Assembly (NCBI GenBank): GCA_964403795.1
Contig: CAYOHP010000125.1
Location: 1 to 18,510, forward strand
DNA length: 18,510 bases
Source of the DNA: CAYOHP01 sp964403795 [NCBI: uncultured bacterium]
GTDB lineage: Bacteria; Muiribacteriota; UBA6191; CAZXTJ01
Direction of reading: 5' to 3'
The translations under genes were made by a program, and so were the position numbers. This document shows positions 6,939 through 14,675 of the stretch, one piece after another; positions within the stretch are counted from its first letter, which is position 1; the number at the start of each line of letters is the position of its first letter. The notes below the pieces were generated by a model that worked only from the letters and a program-made list of their open reading frames with translations, searched no databases and was not told the DNA's origin.

Positions 6939-7994
6939 ATGTCGGAGCGCGTCTGCCCCAAGTGCCAGGCCAAGAACGATCCCGAGGCGATGTTCTGCGG
7001 TGACTGCGGCGACCACCTCGAGAAGAGCGACCGCTTCACCATCGAACGGAAGATCGAGGCCAGCCACTGCGCCTCGTGCGGGCACTACAACCCCATCGAG
7101 GCCAAGCTCTGCGAGAAGTGCAAGAGCGAGCTCGGGAGCGGCCGGAGCGCGGTGTACCGGGACGAGGCCGGTCGCCTCCGCCTGGTGCGGCAGCCCCCCG
7201 CCCCGCTCCGGGTGCGGCTGGTCTCGGCGGCGGTGCTGGCGGTCCTGTTCGTGGGCGCGCTCTCGATCCTGCAGATCCGTTTCGGAGCCCTGAAGGGCGA
7301 CCAGGCGAAGCTGCTGCGGGACCCCCAGAGCGTGGCCGCGGCCGTCGTCGTGGTGGTGGGCCTGCCGGTGATCCTGGTCCCCACCACCGAGATCGCGTAC
7401 AAGGCCAGGGCCCTGTTCGCGGTGGCCTTCTCCGCCTTCCAGGTGCTCGGAGCCCTTCTCGAGGGCCGGGGCGAGGTGCTGGGCGGGGCCAGCCTCGACC
7501 AGATCCGGTTCGGGCTCCATTCCTGCGCCATGGGCTGGTCGCTGTTCTTCCTGGTCTCCAGCCAGTTCCTGGGGAGCTTCCTGACGGTGGGCCTGTGCCT
7601 GGTGGGGCTCTGGTGCCTCCACAGCTCGCTCGTCACCCTGCTCTCGGGCGCCGACATGGTGGCCTGGATCGCCCGCTATCCGGCCTGGGCCTGGCTGCCC
7701 GGCTGGATGACACCGGCCTTCGTCACCTTCAACATCTTCCTCCCCTACGTGCTCCTGCAGATGACCGCCCACTTCTTCCACCAGGTGGCCGAGGCGCGCC
7801 AGTACCGGAGTTCCAACCCTGCCGACCGGGCGGTGCTCGGCGAGTACCGACGCCGGTCGCTCCGGGGCGTGTTCCTGAACCTCTTCGTGGTCGGGCTCTC
7901 CATGCTGGTCGGACTCTGGGAGATGGCTCGCCTGGGGAAGGCCAATATCCTGACCCCGGTGCTCCCCGCGATCGCCCGGCTGTTCGGCGGGTAG
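6939..7994 (+). CDS. Double zinc-ribbon multi-pass membrane protein
   Basis: A 351-residue protein. Two treble-clef-like zinc ribbons occupy the N-terminus: C6-x2-C9 with C20-x2-C23 (CPKC, CGDC), and C44-x2-C47 with C58-x2-C61 (CASC, CEKC). After a short basic linker come about six hydrophobic helices, the first around 94-111 and the last around 320-338. The N-terminal zinc fingers are probably cytoplasmic. Such ribbon-plus-membrane proteins are common but uncharacterised in several phyla, and I cannot name a function. ATG 6939 follows AGGGAACC, a suitable ribosome site, and the first zinc motif begins five residues later, so the start is firm. It diverges from the radical SAM operon with a 115-bp gap. 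The open frame extends 100 codons further upstream, but that part overlaps the opposite gene and is antisense to it. Confidence 0.85.
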   Translation: MSERVCPKCQAKNDPEAMFCGDCGDHLEKSDRFTIERKIEASHCASCGHYNPIEAKLCEKCKSELGSGRSAVYRDEAGRLRLVRQPPAPLRVRLVSAAVLAVLFVGALSILQIRFGALKGDQAKLLRDPQSVAAAVVVVVGLPVILVPTTEIAYKARALFAVAFSAFQVLGALLEGRGEVLGGASLDQIRFGLHSCAMGWSLFFLVSSQFLGSFLTVGLCLVGLWCLHSSLVTLLSGADMVAWIARYPAWAWLPGWMTPAFVTFNIFLPYVLLQMTAHFFHQVAEARQYRSSNPADRAVLGEYRRRSLRGVFLNLFVVGLSMLVGLWEMARLGKANILTPVLPAIARLFGG

Positions 7995-8014
7995 CCGAGC
8001 CTCCCTGCTCGCCG

Positions 8015-8043
8015 CGACCCTGAGCCCTTTCCTTTTCGGGTCG
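8015..8043 (+). terminator. Weak hairpin after the zinc-ribbon gene
   Basis: CGACCC (8015-8020) pairs with GGGTCG (8038-8043) around a 17-nt pyrimidine-rich loop. There is no T tract after the stem and the loop is large, so terminator function is uncertain. It sits 20 bp after the stop of the membrane-protein gene and just before the next promoter. Confidence 0.25.
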
Positions 8044-8047
8044 GGGG

Positions 8048-8076
8048 TTGACGCCCGGGGCCTCGCTCCCTATTGT
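8048..8076 (+). promoter_or_regulatory. Sigma-70-type promoter for the 8176 gene
   Basis: TTGACG (8048-8053; five of six bases of the -35 consensus), an optimal 17-nt spacer, and TATTGT (8071-8076; four of six of the -10 consensus, with the key T1, A2 and T6). In such a GC-rich genome this is a strong match. The expected start near 8083 gives a leader of about 90 nt before ATG 8176, which carries a very strong ribosome site, GAGGAGGAGG (8161-8170). Confidence 0.68.
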
Positions 8077-8175
8077 GCTGTGCCGGTCCTCACCGTACCG
8101 AGAAGCGAGAACCACGAATCCGGGCCCGATGCGGGACACCGGGGGCGGACGAGGACCCACGAGGAGGAGGATCCG

Positions 8176-9219
8176 ATGCTGCGGAAGCTCCTGGCCATCC
8201 TGATGGCCACGACCCTGACCCAGGCCCATGTCCTGGCGCTCGAGACCCCGGCCCCCGCCGAGGTCGCAGACGTGCAGGCGGAAGGCGCCCCCGAGGACGC
8301 CCCCCAGGCGCCCGGGCTCCGGCACCGCGGCTCCGACGGCCCCGGGCTGGGGCGCCCGATCCCCGGCCGCAACCCGCGCCATGGGGGTCCCGGCTGGGGC
8401 CAGGGCCCCGGACAGAACCCGGGCCAGAACGGCCACCTCGACCCTTGGCTGCTCGGTGAACTGGGTCGGGCCGACTGGCTGATGGCGCAGGGCTCGACCT
8501 TCCAGGCCCGCGACCTCCTGGTGCAGATCCGCATGACCCTCCAGGCCCAGCCCGATCCCCGCTACCGGCAGATCGCCCAGGGCGTCGGGGCCGTCGAGTG
8601 GGACCTCCAGAACGGCAACCTGGCCGGGGCCCGCCAGCGGCTCGCCTGGCTGGTCCGCCAGATCCAGCAGGGCCAGGGCGGCAACGGCTGGGAAAAGCAG
8701 CAGGTGATCCGGGAGCTCCACCGGGCCTACCGGTTCCTCTCCGGCGGCCAGGCCTTCCCGGCCCGGCGCATCCTGGCCGACGAGTACCAGCGCATGGTCC
8801 GGTCCCAGGACTTCCAGCTCCGCCAGGAGGCCCAGTACGTCGCCTACGCCGATCGGCTGGCGGCCGCCAACCGGATCCTGGAAGCCGCCCAGCACGTCAA
8901 CGCCATCCTCCATCGCCTTGGTGCCGGGAACGGCGGCGGGGGCGGCGGCGGCTGGCCGAACGACCCCGACCAGGCCAACCGGCGCGAGTGGCGCAAGGAC
9001 ATCCGGGACCTGATCGACACCATCCAGGACGGCAACATCCGCATGGCCCAGCGCGATCTCGAGACCCTGATCCGGGACATCCGCCAGGACGGCCACGACT
9101 GGTCGAAGAACCGGGTCTACGTCCAGAAGCTCCAGTTCATCGGCCAGAACCTCCAGCCCGGGAACCAGCACTGGTGCATCCGGGAGCTGCGGCAGCTGGA
9201 GCGGGAACTGGATTTCTAG
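8176..9219 (+). CDS. Exported helical-repeat protein of unknown function
   Basis: A 347-residue protein that I do not recognise by family. It has a Sec signal peptide (MLRK, hydrophobic core 5-15, likely cut near Ala21) and then a Gly/Pro/Asn-rich flexible segment (about 40-90). The rest is predominantly amphipathic helix with repeated units, for example SGGQAFPARRILADEYQRM and QDGNIRMAQRDLETLIRDI, each roughly 35-40 residues long and reminiscent of TPR-like helical pairs. A run of eight glycines (about residue 255) separates the last units. ATG 8176 is firmly set by GAGGAGGAGG 5 nt upstream. With a good sigma-70-type promoter and strong ribosome site, it is probably well expressed. It is likely a periplasmic or surface protein-binding scaffold. 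It is transcribed alone and ends in a convergent gap of 41 bp with the OmpA-like gene. Confidence 0.8.
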   Translation: MLRKLLAILMATTLTQAHVLALETPAPAEVADVQAEGAPEDAPQAPGLRHRGSDGPGLGRPIPGRNPRHGGPGWGQGPGQNPGQNGHLDPWLLGELGRADWLMAQGSTFQARDLLVQIRMTLQAQPDPRYRQIAQGVGAVEWDLQNGNLAGARQRLAWLVRQIQQGQGGNGWEKQQVIRELHRAYRFLSGGQAFPARRILADEYQRMVRSQDFQLRQEAQYVAYADRLAAANRILEAAQHVNAILHRLGAGNGGGGGGGWPNDPDQANRREWRKDIRDLIDTIQDGNIRMAQRDLETLIRDIRQDGHDWSKNRVYVQKLQFIGQNLQPGNQHWCIRELRQLERELDF

Positions 9220-9230
9220 GCTGTCCCGTC

Positions 9231-9250
9231 CCGCCCCGGGGGGGGGGCGG
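9231..9250. terminator. G-run hairpin between convergent genes
   Basis: CCGCCCC (9231-9237) pairs perfectly with GGGGCGG (9244-9250) around a loop of six G. The ten consecutive G at 9238-9247 form the loop and part of the stem. It lies between the ends of two convergent genes and could slow polymerase in either direction, though no T tract follows. Confidence 0.4.
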
Positions 9251-9260
9251 TCGAGGACCC

Positions 9261-10907
9261 CTATTCGGTCTCGCCGCGGGCCCGGCGGCCTCGCCCCGAG
9301 GTTCGGGGCTTGCCGTCGGGCCCGTGGTGGGGCGGGTCCCAGATGCCGTGCTCGTCCCGGATCGGGCGCAGGGTGTCGGTGTGGAGCCGGCGATCGGGAT
9401 CGTGGAAGGCGATCTCGAGCAGGGCCCTGCGATTGAGGGAGCGCTTGGGATCGGTGTCGTCGGGCTCGGCCAGGGGATCGGTCTCGCCGTAGGAGAGCGG
9501 CTTGATCCGGTCGGCCGGGACCCCGAGCCCCGAGAGCGCGGTCCTGACCGCGTCGGCCCGGCGCTTGCCGAGCTTCAGGTTGTAGTCGTCGGTGTTCCTG
9601 GTGTCGGCGTGGCCCACCACGGTGACGCCCCGGATCCGTTCCGCCCCGATCCGCCCGATGGCCTCGGCGAGGCGCTTCTTCTCGATGTCCTTGACCTCGG
9701 CGCGGTCGGTGTCGAACCAGACCATGAAGTCGCAGGTGGCGACCCCCGGACCACGGGCGAACGGCGCCGCCGGGTACTCGGGCGGAACTCCCCGGGCCTT
9801 CGCCACCGGGAGCGCGGCCACCGGGAGCGGCGGTTCCCAGGGTCGCCTCGCCCTGGCCTCCCGGAGCAGCAGGCCGAAGTCGGGCCCCTCGCCCGGGGCG
9901 ACCGCCGACGACGACCCGGCCGCCAGCCCGGAGGCCGATCCCCCCGGAGCAGCCGCGGGTTCGTCCCCGCCCTCCACGCTGCGGCGGACCGCCGCCAGAC
10001 GCCGGCGCACCGAGCCCTTCCATTCCTCGCCCAGACGGCCCGGGGTCCCCGCCACCGCGGCCGGGAGCACGCGGACCGGTTCGGGGGCGGGAGGCGCCTC
10101 GGGAGTCGGCACGGGTGGTGCGGGCTCGGGGGGCACCGCGACCGGCGCCGGCGGGTCGACGGGTGGGGCGGGAGCCGGTTCGCTCGGGGGGGACGCGGGC
10201 GCCGGCGCCGGTACCGGACTCGCCTCCAGAGGACGCTCGTAGTCGAGGACCTCGACGAAGCTGTCCTCCTCGAGGAACGTCATGAAGCGCCAGCGGGACC
10301 CGAAGACCTGCCCGGTGAGGGCCGCCAGGAGTTCCTCCCGGAGCTGGGTCTGGCGCTCCGGCCCGAGGCCCACCCCCCGGGTCTCGAGCTCCAGGGCCAC
10401 CATGGGGCCGGCATAGGCGGTGGCGGAGAGGAACTGGACCGAGAGCCCCAGGCCGGTGGCGGTCTTCACCACGTCGGCGGCGAGGTCCCGGACCTGGCGG
10501 GTCAGCTCCTCGCCGGCGCCCTCGACCTCCAGGCGACCGCTCCCCAGCACCACGAACTGGCTCCCGCTGGCGAAGTCGAGTCCCGGCTGCACCCGATCGA
10601 GCACTTCGACCCGCATCGATTCGACCAGGCGATCCACCTCGGCATCCCCGATGGGGGGCGAATCGGGCCGCGGCACCAGGTTGGCCACCACCTCGACGTT
10701 CCCGCCCTGCCAGCCCCGGACCTTCACGAAGGCCGACTCGAAGACCCCCGAGAGCCACCACTGGAGATCCTGCTCGAGCCGGGCCACCGGGTCGTCGCCC
10801 CTCGCCGCCGCCGCGCTGGCGGGGGCGCTTCGCGCCAGGGGTCCCCCCACGGCCAGGGCCAGGAGCACGGTCGAGAGGGAGCGGTGCCGAGACGGTGTCG
10901 ATGCCAT
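9261..10907 (-). CDS. OmpA-family peptidoglycan-binding protein with Pro-rich linker
   Basis: A 548-residue exported protein. A signal peptide (hydrophobic core about 11-20, cut near residue 34 after APASAAA) leads to a novel N-terminal alpha/beta region (about 38-225). An extended Pro/Ala/Glu-rich linker (about 228-278) could span the periplasm, followed by a low-complexity basic region. The C-terminal OmpA-like domain (about 394-501) shows GHADTRNTDDYN, then KRRADAVRTALSGLGV, GYGE-like SYGETDPL, and NRRALLEI. The peptidoglycan-contacting Asp435 and Arg450 are present. A 47-residue His/Arg-rich tail after the domain is unusual. ATG 10907 is chosen because the signal peptide begins there; in-frame codons upstream extend to 10988 but add a non-signal-like stretch, and no clear ribosome site was found. 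It probably tethers the envelope to the cell wall. The design with an N-terminal domain, Pro linker and OmpA domain recalls Tol/Pal or secretion-system anchors, but I cannot assign a specific system. Confidence 0.88.
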   Translation of the reverse strand: MASTPSRHRSLSTVLLALAVGGPLARSAPASAAAARGDDPVARLEQDLQWWLSGVFESAFVKVRGWQGGNVEVVANLVPRPDSPPIGDAEVDRLVESMRVEVLDRVQPGLDFASGSQFVVLGSGRLEVEGAGEELTRQVRDLAADVVKTATGLGLSVQFLSATAYAGPMVALELETRGVGLGPERQTQLREELLAALTGQVFGSRWRFMTFLEEDSFVEVLDYERPLEASPVPAPAPASPPSEPAPAPPVDPPAPVAVPPEPAPPVPTPEAPPAPEPVRVLPAAVAGTPGRLGEEWKGSVRRRLAAVRRSVEGGDEPAAAPGGSASGLAAGSSSAVAPGEGPDFGLLLREARARRPWEPPLPVAALPVAKARGVPPEYPAAPFARGPGVATCDFMVWFDTDRAEVKDIEKKRLAEAIGRIGAERIRGVTVVGHADTRNTDDYNLKLGKRRADAVRTALSGLGVPADRIKPLSYGETDPLAEPDDTDPKRSLNRRALLEIAFHDPDRRLHTDTLRPIRDEHGIWDPPHHGPDGKPRTSGRGRRARGETE

Positions 10908-11044
10908 CAGGCCATGGATCGGTCGGGCCACCGGGCCGGCGCACGCCGAGACCTCCCGGGCGGGCCGGCGTTTCGTCCGGTCGCGCACCCCGGTTCGGGG
11001 TACCCGGGGAGGCCTCCCGATCCGCGCCTACCGGCCTTCCCCCG

Positions 11045-11902
11045 CTACCGGGAAGGCTTGCGGGCCTTGCCCTTGGAGGTCCCGGCGGTGCCGGCGAGCG
11101 GGGTCACGCCCAGGCGGTCCAGGGCGGAGCGGTGGGAGATCCGGGCCGAGAGCGGGGTGACGCTCACCCAGGCCTCCCGCACCGCCCGGATGTCGGTGTC
11201 GGGGCGCTCGTCCTCGAGCACCAGGTCGCCCTCCAGCCAGTAGTGGGGGCGGCCGGAGGGGTCGAGGTGCTTCACGTAGCGGTCGTCGTAGTGGGCCCGG
11301 GCCAGATCGGTGAAGCGCCAGCCCTGGATCTCGCCGGGACCGAAGTTCCCGATGTTCACGTTCAGGGCGTAGCCCTCGTCCCGTCCCCGCACCAACTCGG
11401 CCTCCAGCTCCCCGAGCAGGCGGGCGGCCCAATCGGCGGCGGTGCCGAAGTGGGGGTGGCGGTTGCCGGCGGACTCGAGGCCCCGCAGGGTGACCAGCGA
11501 CACGGCCATGGAGGGCCGGCCGTTCATGACGCCCTCCAGGGCCCCGCCCACCGTCCCCGAGTAGCGCACGTCCGGCCCCATGTTGGCGCCGTTGTTGATG
11601 CCGCTCACCACCGCGTCGATCCCCAGGTCCGCGAACAGCTCGAGCATGGCGAGCTTCACGCAGTCGGTGGGCGTGCCGCTGGCCCGGTAGACCCGCTCGG
11701 CGATGCCCCGGGGGAACCGGTCGGGCATCTCGTCGGCCCGGAGCGGACTGAACAGGGTGAAGGCCTGGCTCACCCCGCTGCGCTCCCGGTCGGGAGCCAC
11801 CACGTAGACCCGGTGCCGTTCCGCCAGGGCGGCCACCAGCGCCCCGAGCCCCGGGGCATCGAGCCCGTCGTCGTTGGTGACCAGGACGCGTTCGAAGGGC
11901 AT
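11045..11902 (-). CDS. surE: 5'/3'-nucleotidase SurE
   Basis: A 285-residue metal-dependent phosphatase that removes phosphate from nucleoside monophosphates, and in some species from short polyphosphate; the family acts in the cytoplasm in stress and stationary phase. The N-terminal VLVTNDDG (6-13) supplies the metal-binding Asp11 and Asp12. Ser42 lies in APDRERSG, followed by the family motif GTPTDCV (76-82), and then SGINNGANMG (100-109) with the metal-binding Asn. Length fits the family (about 250-270) with a basic C-terminal extension ending GKARKPSR. ATG 11902 has GAGGAG 8 nt upstream; a start at 11932 is in frame but adds residues before the conserved beta strand. It diverges from the TPR gene with a 73-bp gap and lies 137 bp upstream of the OmpA-like gene on the same strand. 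It is not beside pcm, nlpD or rpoS, its neighbours in enterobacteria. Confidence 0.96.
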   Translation of the reverse strand: MPFERVLVTNDDGLDAPGLGALVAALAERHRVYVVAPDRERSGVSQAFTLFSPLRADEMPDRFPRGIAERVYRASGTPTDCVKLAMLELFADLGIDAVVSGINNGANMGPDVRYSGTVGGALEGVMNGRPSMAVSLVTLRGLESAGNRHPHFGTAADWAARLLGELEAELVRGRDEGYALNVNIGNFGPGEIQGWRFTDLARAHYDDRYVKHLDPSGRPHYWLEGDLVLEDERPDTDIRAVREAWVSVTPLSARISHRSALDRLGVTPLAGTAGTSKGKARKPSR

Positions 11903-11936
11903 GGCAGGCTCTCCTCGCACCGAACCTAACACGCGA

Positions 11937-11965
11937 TTGAAACCCCCTACGAAAGCTGGTTGAAT
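11937..11965 (+). promoter_or_regulatory. Possible promoter for the TPR / tmk-rnhC operon
   Basis: TTGAAA (11937-11942; five of six with the -35 consensus) and TTGAAT (11960-11965; four of six with -10) are separated by 17 nt. The predicted start near 11972 lies only about 4 nt before ATG 11976. As no ribosome site precedes that ATG, a leaderless or nearly leaderless mRNA would fit. Confidence 0.42.
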
Positions 11966-11975
11966 CGCGGCCCAA

Positions 11976-14675
11976 ATGGAAGCTCCGGATCTCGACGCCC
12001 CCGGCTCCTCGGGCGATCTCGCCCCCCAGGGAGTCGAGGCGCTCGCCGAGTACCACCGCCTGCTCTCCGAGTTGAAGGGCGACTTCCAGAACGCCTCCCG
12101 GCACCTCGAGATCGGCCGCTTCCACCTTCGCCTGGGCCACCGCCAGAGGGCCTACTCGGCGTTCCGGGCCGCCAAGGCCCTCGAACCCGGCCTGGAACCG
12201 GCCTACCTCTTCCTCGGCCGCATGTACCGGGAGGACGGCGACCTCGAGAAGGCCCGGGCCACCTACCTGCAACTGCTCGAACGCAAGTCCGACTCGGCGG
12301 CAGCCCATCTCGAACTCGGCAAGGTGTACCGGGCCCAGGGCGACCTGGCGAGGGCCGTCGCCTCGCTGGGGAGAGGCGCCCAGCTCGACCCGCAGTCGGT
12401 CGAGGCCTACCGTCTGCTCGCCGAGATGGCGCTCTCCGCCGGCGAACCGGAACGGGCGCTCGGCTACCTGAACCACCTGAAGGCCCTGACCCCCCGGGAC
12501 CCCAGGATCTTCGTGCTGGCGGCCCGGGCCCAGCTCTCCCGGGGTACCGCCGACCGGGCCGTTCTCGACCTGCGCCACGCCATCGGACTGGACCGGGAAG
12601 ACCCTGCGCCCCGGCTGGACCTGGCCCGCCTCTACCTCGAGGAGGGGCTCCCCCAGAAGTCCCTGGAGGCCCTCCAGCCCGTGCTCGCCGGGGAGAAGCC
12701 CGTACCCGAGGCCGTACTCCTGGCGGCCCGCTGCCACGAGGCCGCCGGAGCCGAGGACCTGGCCGAGGCCGAGCTGGTACGCCTCGCCCGCCTGACTCCC
12801 GAGGACCCGGCTCCCTTCCTGGAGCGGGCCCGGCTGCGGGTCCGGCGCGACGACCCGGCGGGAGCCGAACCATGGTTCCGGGAAGCCGAGGCCCGTCGCC
12901 CCGGAGACCCGACGCCCCTGCTGGAGCTGGCCTCGGTCTACGAGGCCAAGGACCGCTGCGAGGACGCCCGGAGGGTGCTCGACGACCTCTCCACCCGTCA
13001 CCCGGCCGCCTCCGAGGTCCAGGGTCAGAGGGCCCGGGTGGTGGCCCGCCTGGGCGATCTCGAGAGGGCCCTGGGGATCCTCGACGCCCAGCTCGGGCTG
13101 GAGCCTTCGGCCGCCTCGCTGTACCGCATCCGGGCGCGGATCCGGCTCGAGCAGGGCCGCTACGAGGAGGCCCTCCATGACCTCGAGGATGCCCGCCGGA
13201 TCGACCCCGAGGGCTGGAGCGAGAGCGAGGAGGCCGAGCTCCTCCAGGGGCACCACGACTACCGCCAGGCCTACCAGCTCCACGGGGAGGCGGTGGCGGC
13301 CCTGGCCCGGGGCGACTTCCCGGCCGCCCACGGGCACCTCCGGGAGATCGTGCGGCTGGTCCCGGGCAACGCCCGGTGGCTGGCCGATCTGGCCGACACG
13401 GCCCGGGTGATCGGCGAGTTCGACGAGGCGCTGGCCCGGTTCCGGGACCTCATGGTCCTCGACACCAAGGACACCTCGGCCCGGCGCGCCCACGCCGACC
13501 TGGCCTACCGCCTCGACCGCTACGAGGAGGCCGCCCGCGACTACGAGACCCTGGTGGAGATCGAGCCGGGCGACCTCCGGGCCCGGATCCGGGTCCTGCG
13601 CTGCCTGCGCCATCGACTGGTCGACCGCCAGGTGGGCGCGGACCTCTTCCCCTCCCTGGAGGAGGCCTACCGGTCCCACCTCGAGTCCGGGGACTCCGAC
13701 CTGGCGCGGGTCGAGCTGGCCTACCTCCACCTCGGGATGGGCAGCCACCTCTTCGAACCCAAGGTCTGGGTCTCGGCCGTCGACTCGCATCTGGCGGGCA
13801 TGTCGGAACACCCGAGCGAGACCCTGCTCCTGCAGGCGGCCCTGGCGCGGCTCGAGAAGTGCCGCCTGGCCGACGACCCGGCCGGGATCGAGGCCGCCCT
13901 CGAGGCATGGATGGCGGTCGCACCCGACGATCCCGATGCCTGCGCGGTCCACGCCGGCTGGCTCGAGGCCACCGGCCGGCTCCGGGACGGGAGGACCGCG
14001 GCCGAGCGGGCCGCCCGCCGCTTCCCGGAGGACGGCCGCCTCCACCTGCTCGAGTTCCGGCTGCTGGCGGCCGAGGCCCGGAACGTGCCCGACGGTGACC
14101 GGGCGCTGCGCTCCACCCTGCGCGAGCTCCAGCAGGAGGCCGCCGCCGATCCCAACTCGGGTCCCCGCTACCTGAGGCTCGGCTTCGCCCACCTCGCCCT
14201 GGCCGACGCCGACCGCCGGCTCGAGGCCCTGGGCCTCGCCTCGGCGGCCTTCCGCAAGTCCGCCGACCTGCTGCCGGAGAACCCCTGGCCATGGTGGGGC
14301 GGGGTGCGGGCCGCGGGCGAGGGCATCCAGGTGGCCCGCGGCTCCCATGCCGCCTGGGAGAGGGGCCTGGCCGCGGCCCGGGCCGCGGTCCGCCGCTTCC
14401 CCCGGGAGGCATGGCTCCTCTACGAGCTCGGCATGCTGGCCACCGAGGATCCCGACAGCACCGTGGTGCGAGAAGGCATGCGGGCCCTGGAGCGCTGCCT
14501 GACCTCGGGCCCCCGGCCCTTCGCCCCGGCCCATGCGCGCCTGGGCGAGCTGGCCGACCGGCGGGGCGACCGCCAGGCGGCCTACCACCACTACCTCAAG
14601 GTCTTCGAGGAACCCGAGGGACTGCTCGAGGACCGCCGGGTCCTGGGCCGCCTCAGGACCCTGGTCCCGGCGTGA
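11976..14675 (+). CDS. Large tetratricopeptide-repeat protein
   Basis: An 899-residue protein made almost wholly of helical TPR units of about 34 residues. The first run spans roughly residues 40-430, for example HLEIGRFHLRLGHRQRAYSAF, AYLFLGRMYREDGDLEKARAT and AHLELGKVYRAQGDLARAVAS, with the typical G8, A20 and P32 positions. After about 430 the repeats become more irregular but continue (RARIRLEQGRYEEALHDLEDA, RAHADLAYRLDRYEEAARDYE). There is no signal peptide or membrane segment, so it is probably a cytoplasmic protein-interaction scaffold; partners are unknown. ATG 11976 lacks an obvious ribosome site and may be leaderless. The TGA stop overlaps the GTG of the Tmk-RNase HIII gene by 4 nt, so the two are co-translated. 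Similar huge TPR proteins occur in motility and signalling loci, but nothing here decides that. Confidence 0.9.
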   Translation: MEAPDLDAPGSSGDLAPQGVEALAEYHRLLSELKGDFQNASRHLEIGRFHLRLGHRQRAYSAFRAAKALEPGLEPAYLFLGRMYREDGDLEKARATYLQLLERKSDSAAAHLELGKVYRAQGDLARAVASLGRGAQLDPQSVEAYRLLAEMALSAGEPERALGYLNHLKALTPRDPRIFVLAARAQLSRGTADRAVLDLRHAIGLDREDPAPRLDLARLYLEEGLPQKSLEALQPVLAGEKPVPEAVLLAARCHEAAGAEDLAEAELVRLARLTPEDPAPFLERARLRVRRDDPAGAEPWFREAEARRPGDPTPLLELASVYEAKDRCEDARRVLDDLSTRHPAASEVQGQRARVVARLGDLERALGILDAQLGLEPSAASLYRIRARIRLEQGRYEEALHDLEDARRIDPEGWSESEEAELLQGHHDYRQAYQLHGEAVAALARGDFPAAHGHLREIVRLVPGNARWLADLADTARVIGEFDEALARFRDLMVLDTKDTSARRAHADLAYRLDRYEEAARDYETLVEIEPGDLRARIRVLRCLRHRLVDRQVGADLFPSLEEAYRSHLESGDSDLARVELAYLHLGMGSHLFEPKVWVSAVDSHLAGMSEHPSETLLLQAALARLEKCRLADDPAGIEAALEAWMAVAPDDPDACAVHAGWLEATGRLRDGRTAAERAARRFPEDGRLHLLEFRLLAAEARNVPDGDRALRSTLRELQQEAAADPNSGPRYLRLGFAHLALADADRRLEALGLASAAFRKSADLLPENPWPWWGGVRAAGEGIQVARGSHAAWERGLAAARAAVRRFPREAWLLYELGMLATEDPDSTVVREGMRALERCLTSGPRPFAPAHARLGELADRRGDRQAAYHHYLKVFEEPEGLLEDRRVLGRLRTLVPA

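Noticed and set aside
5337-7781. Longer frame through the transglutaminase-like gene, as a fusion with upstream sequence
   Set aside because: The upstream part runs antisense or out of frame to the radical SAM and zinc-ribbon genes; the GTG at 5753 with GTGA overlap is the natural start.
7729-10944. A minus-strand open frame of about 1070 codons over the OmpA-like and 8176 genes
   Set aside because: Overlaps two well-supported genes in the wrong frame or on the wrong strand; no domain visible.
11028-14591. A minus-strand open frame of about 1190 codons across surE and the TPR gene
   Set aside because: It runs antisense to the TPR repeats and out of frame through surE; no conserved motifs, and codon bias fits the annotated strands.
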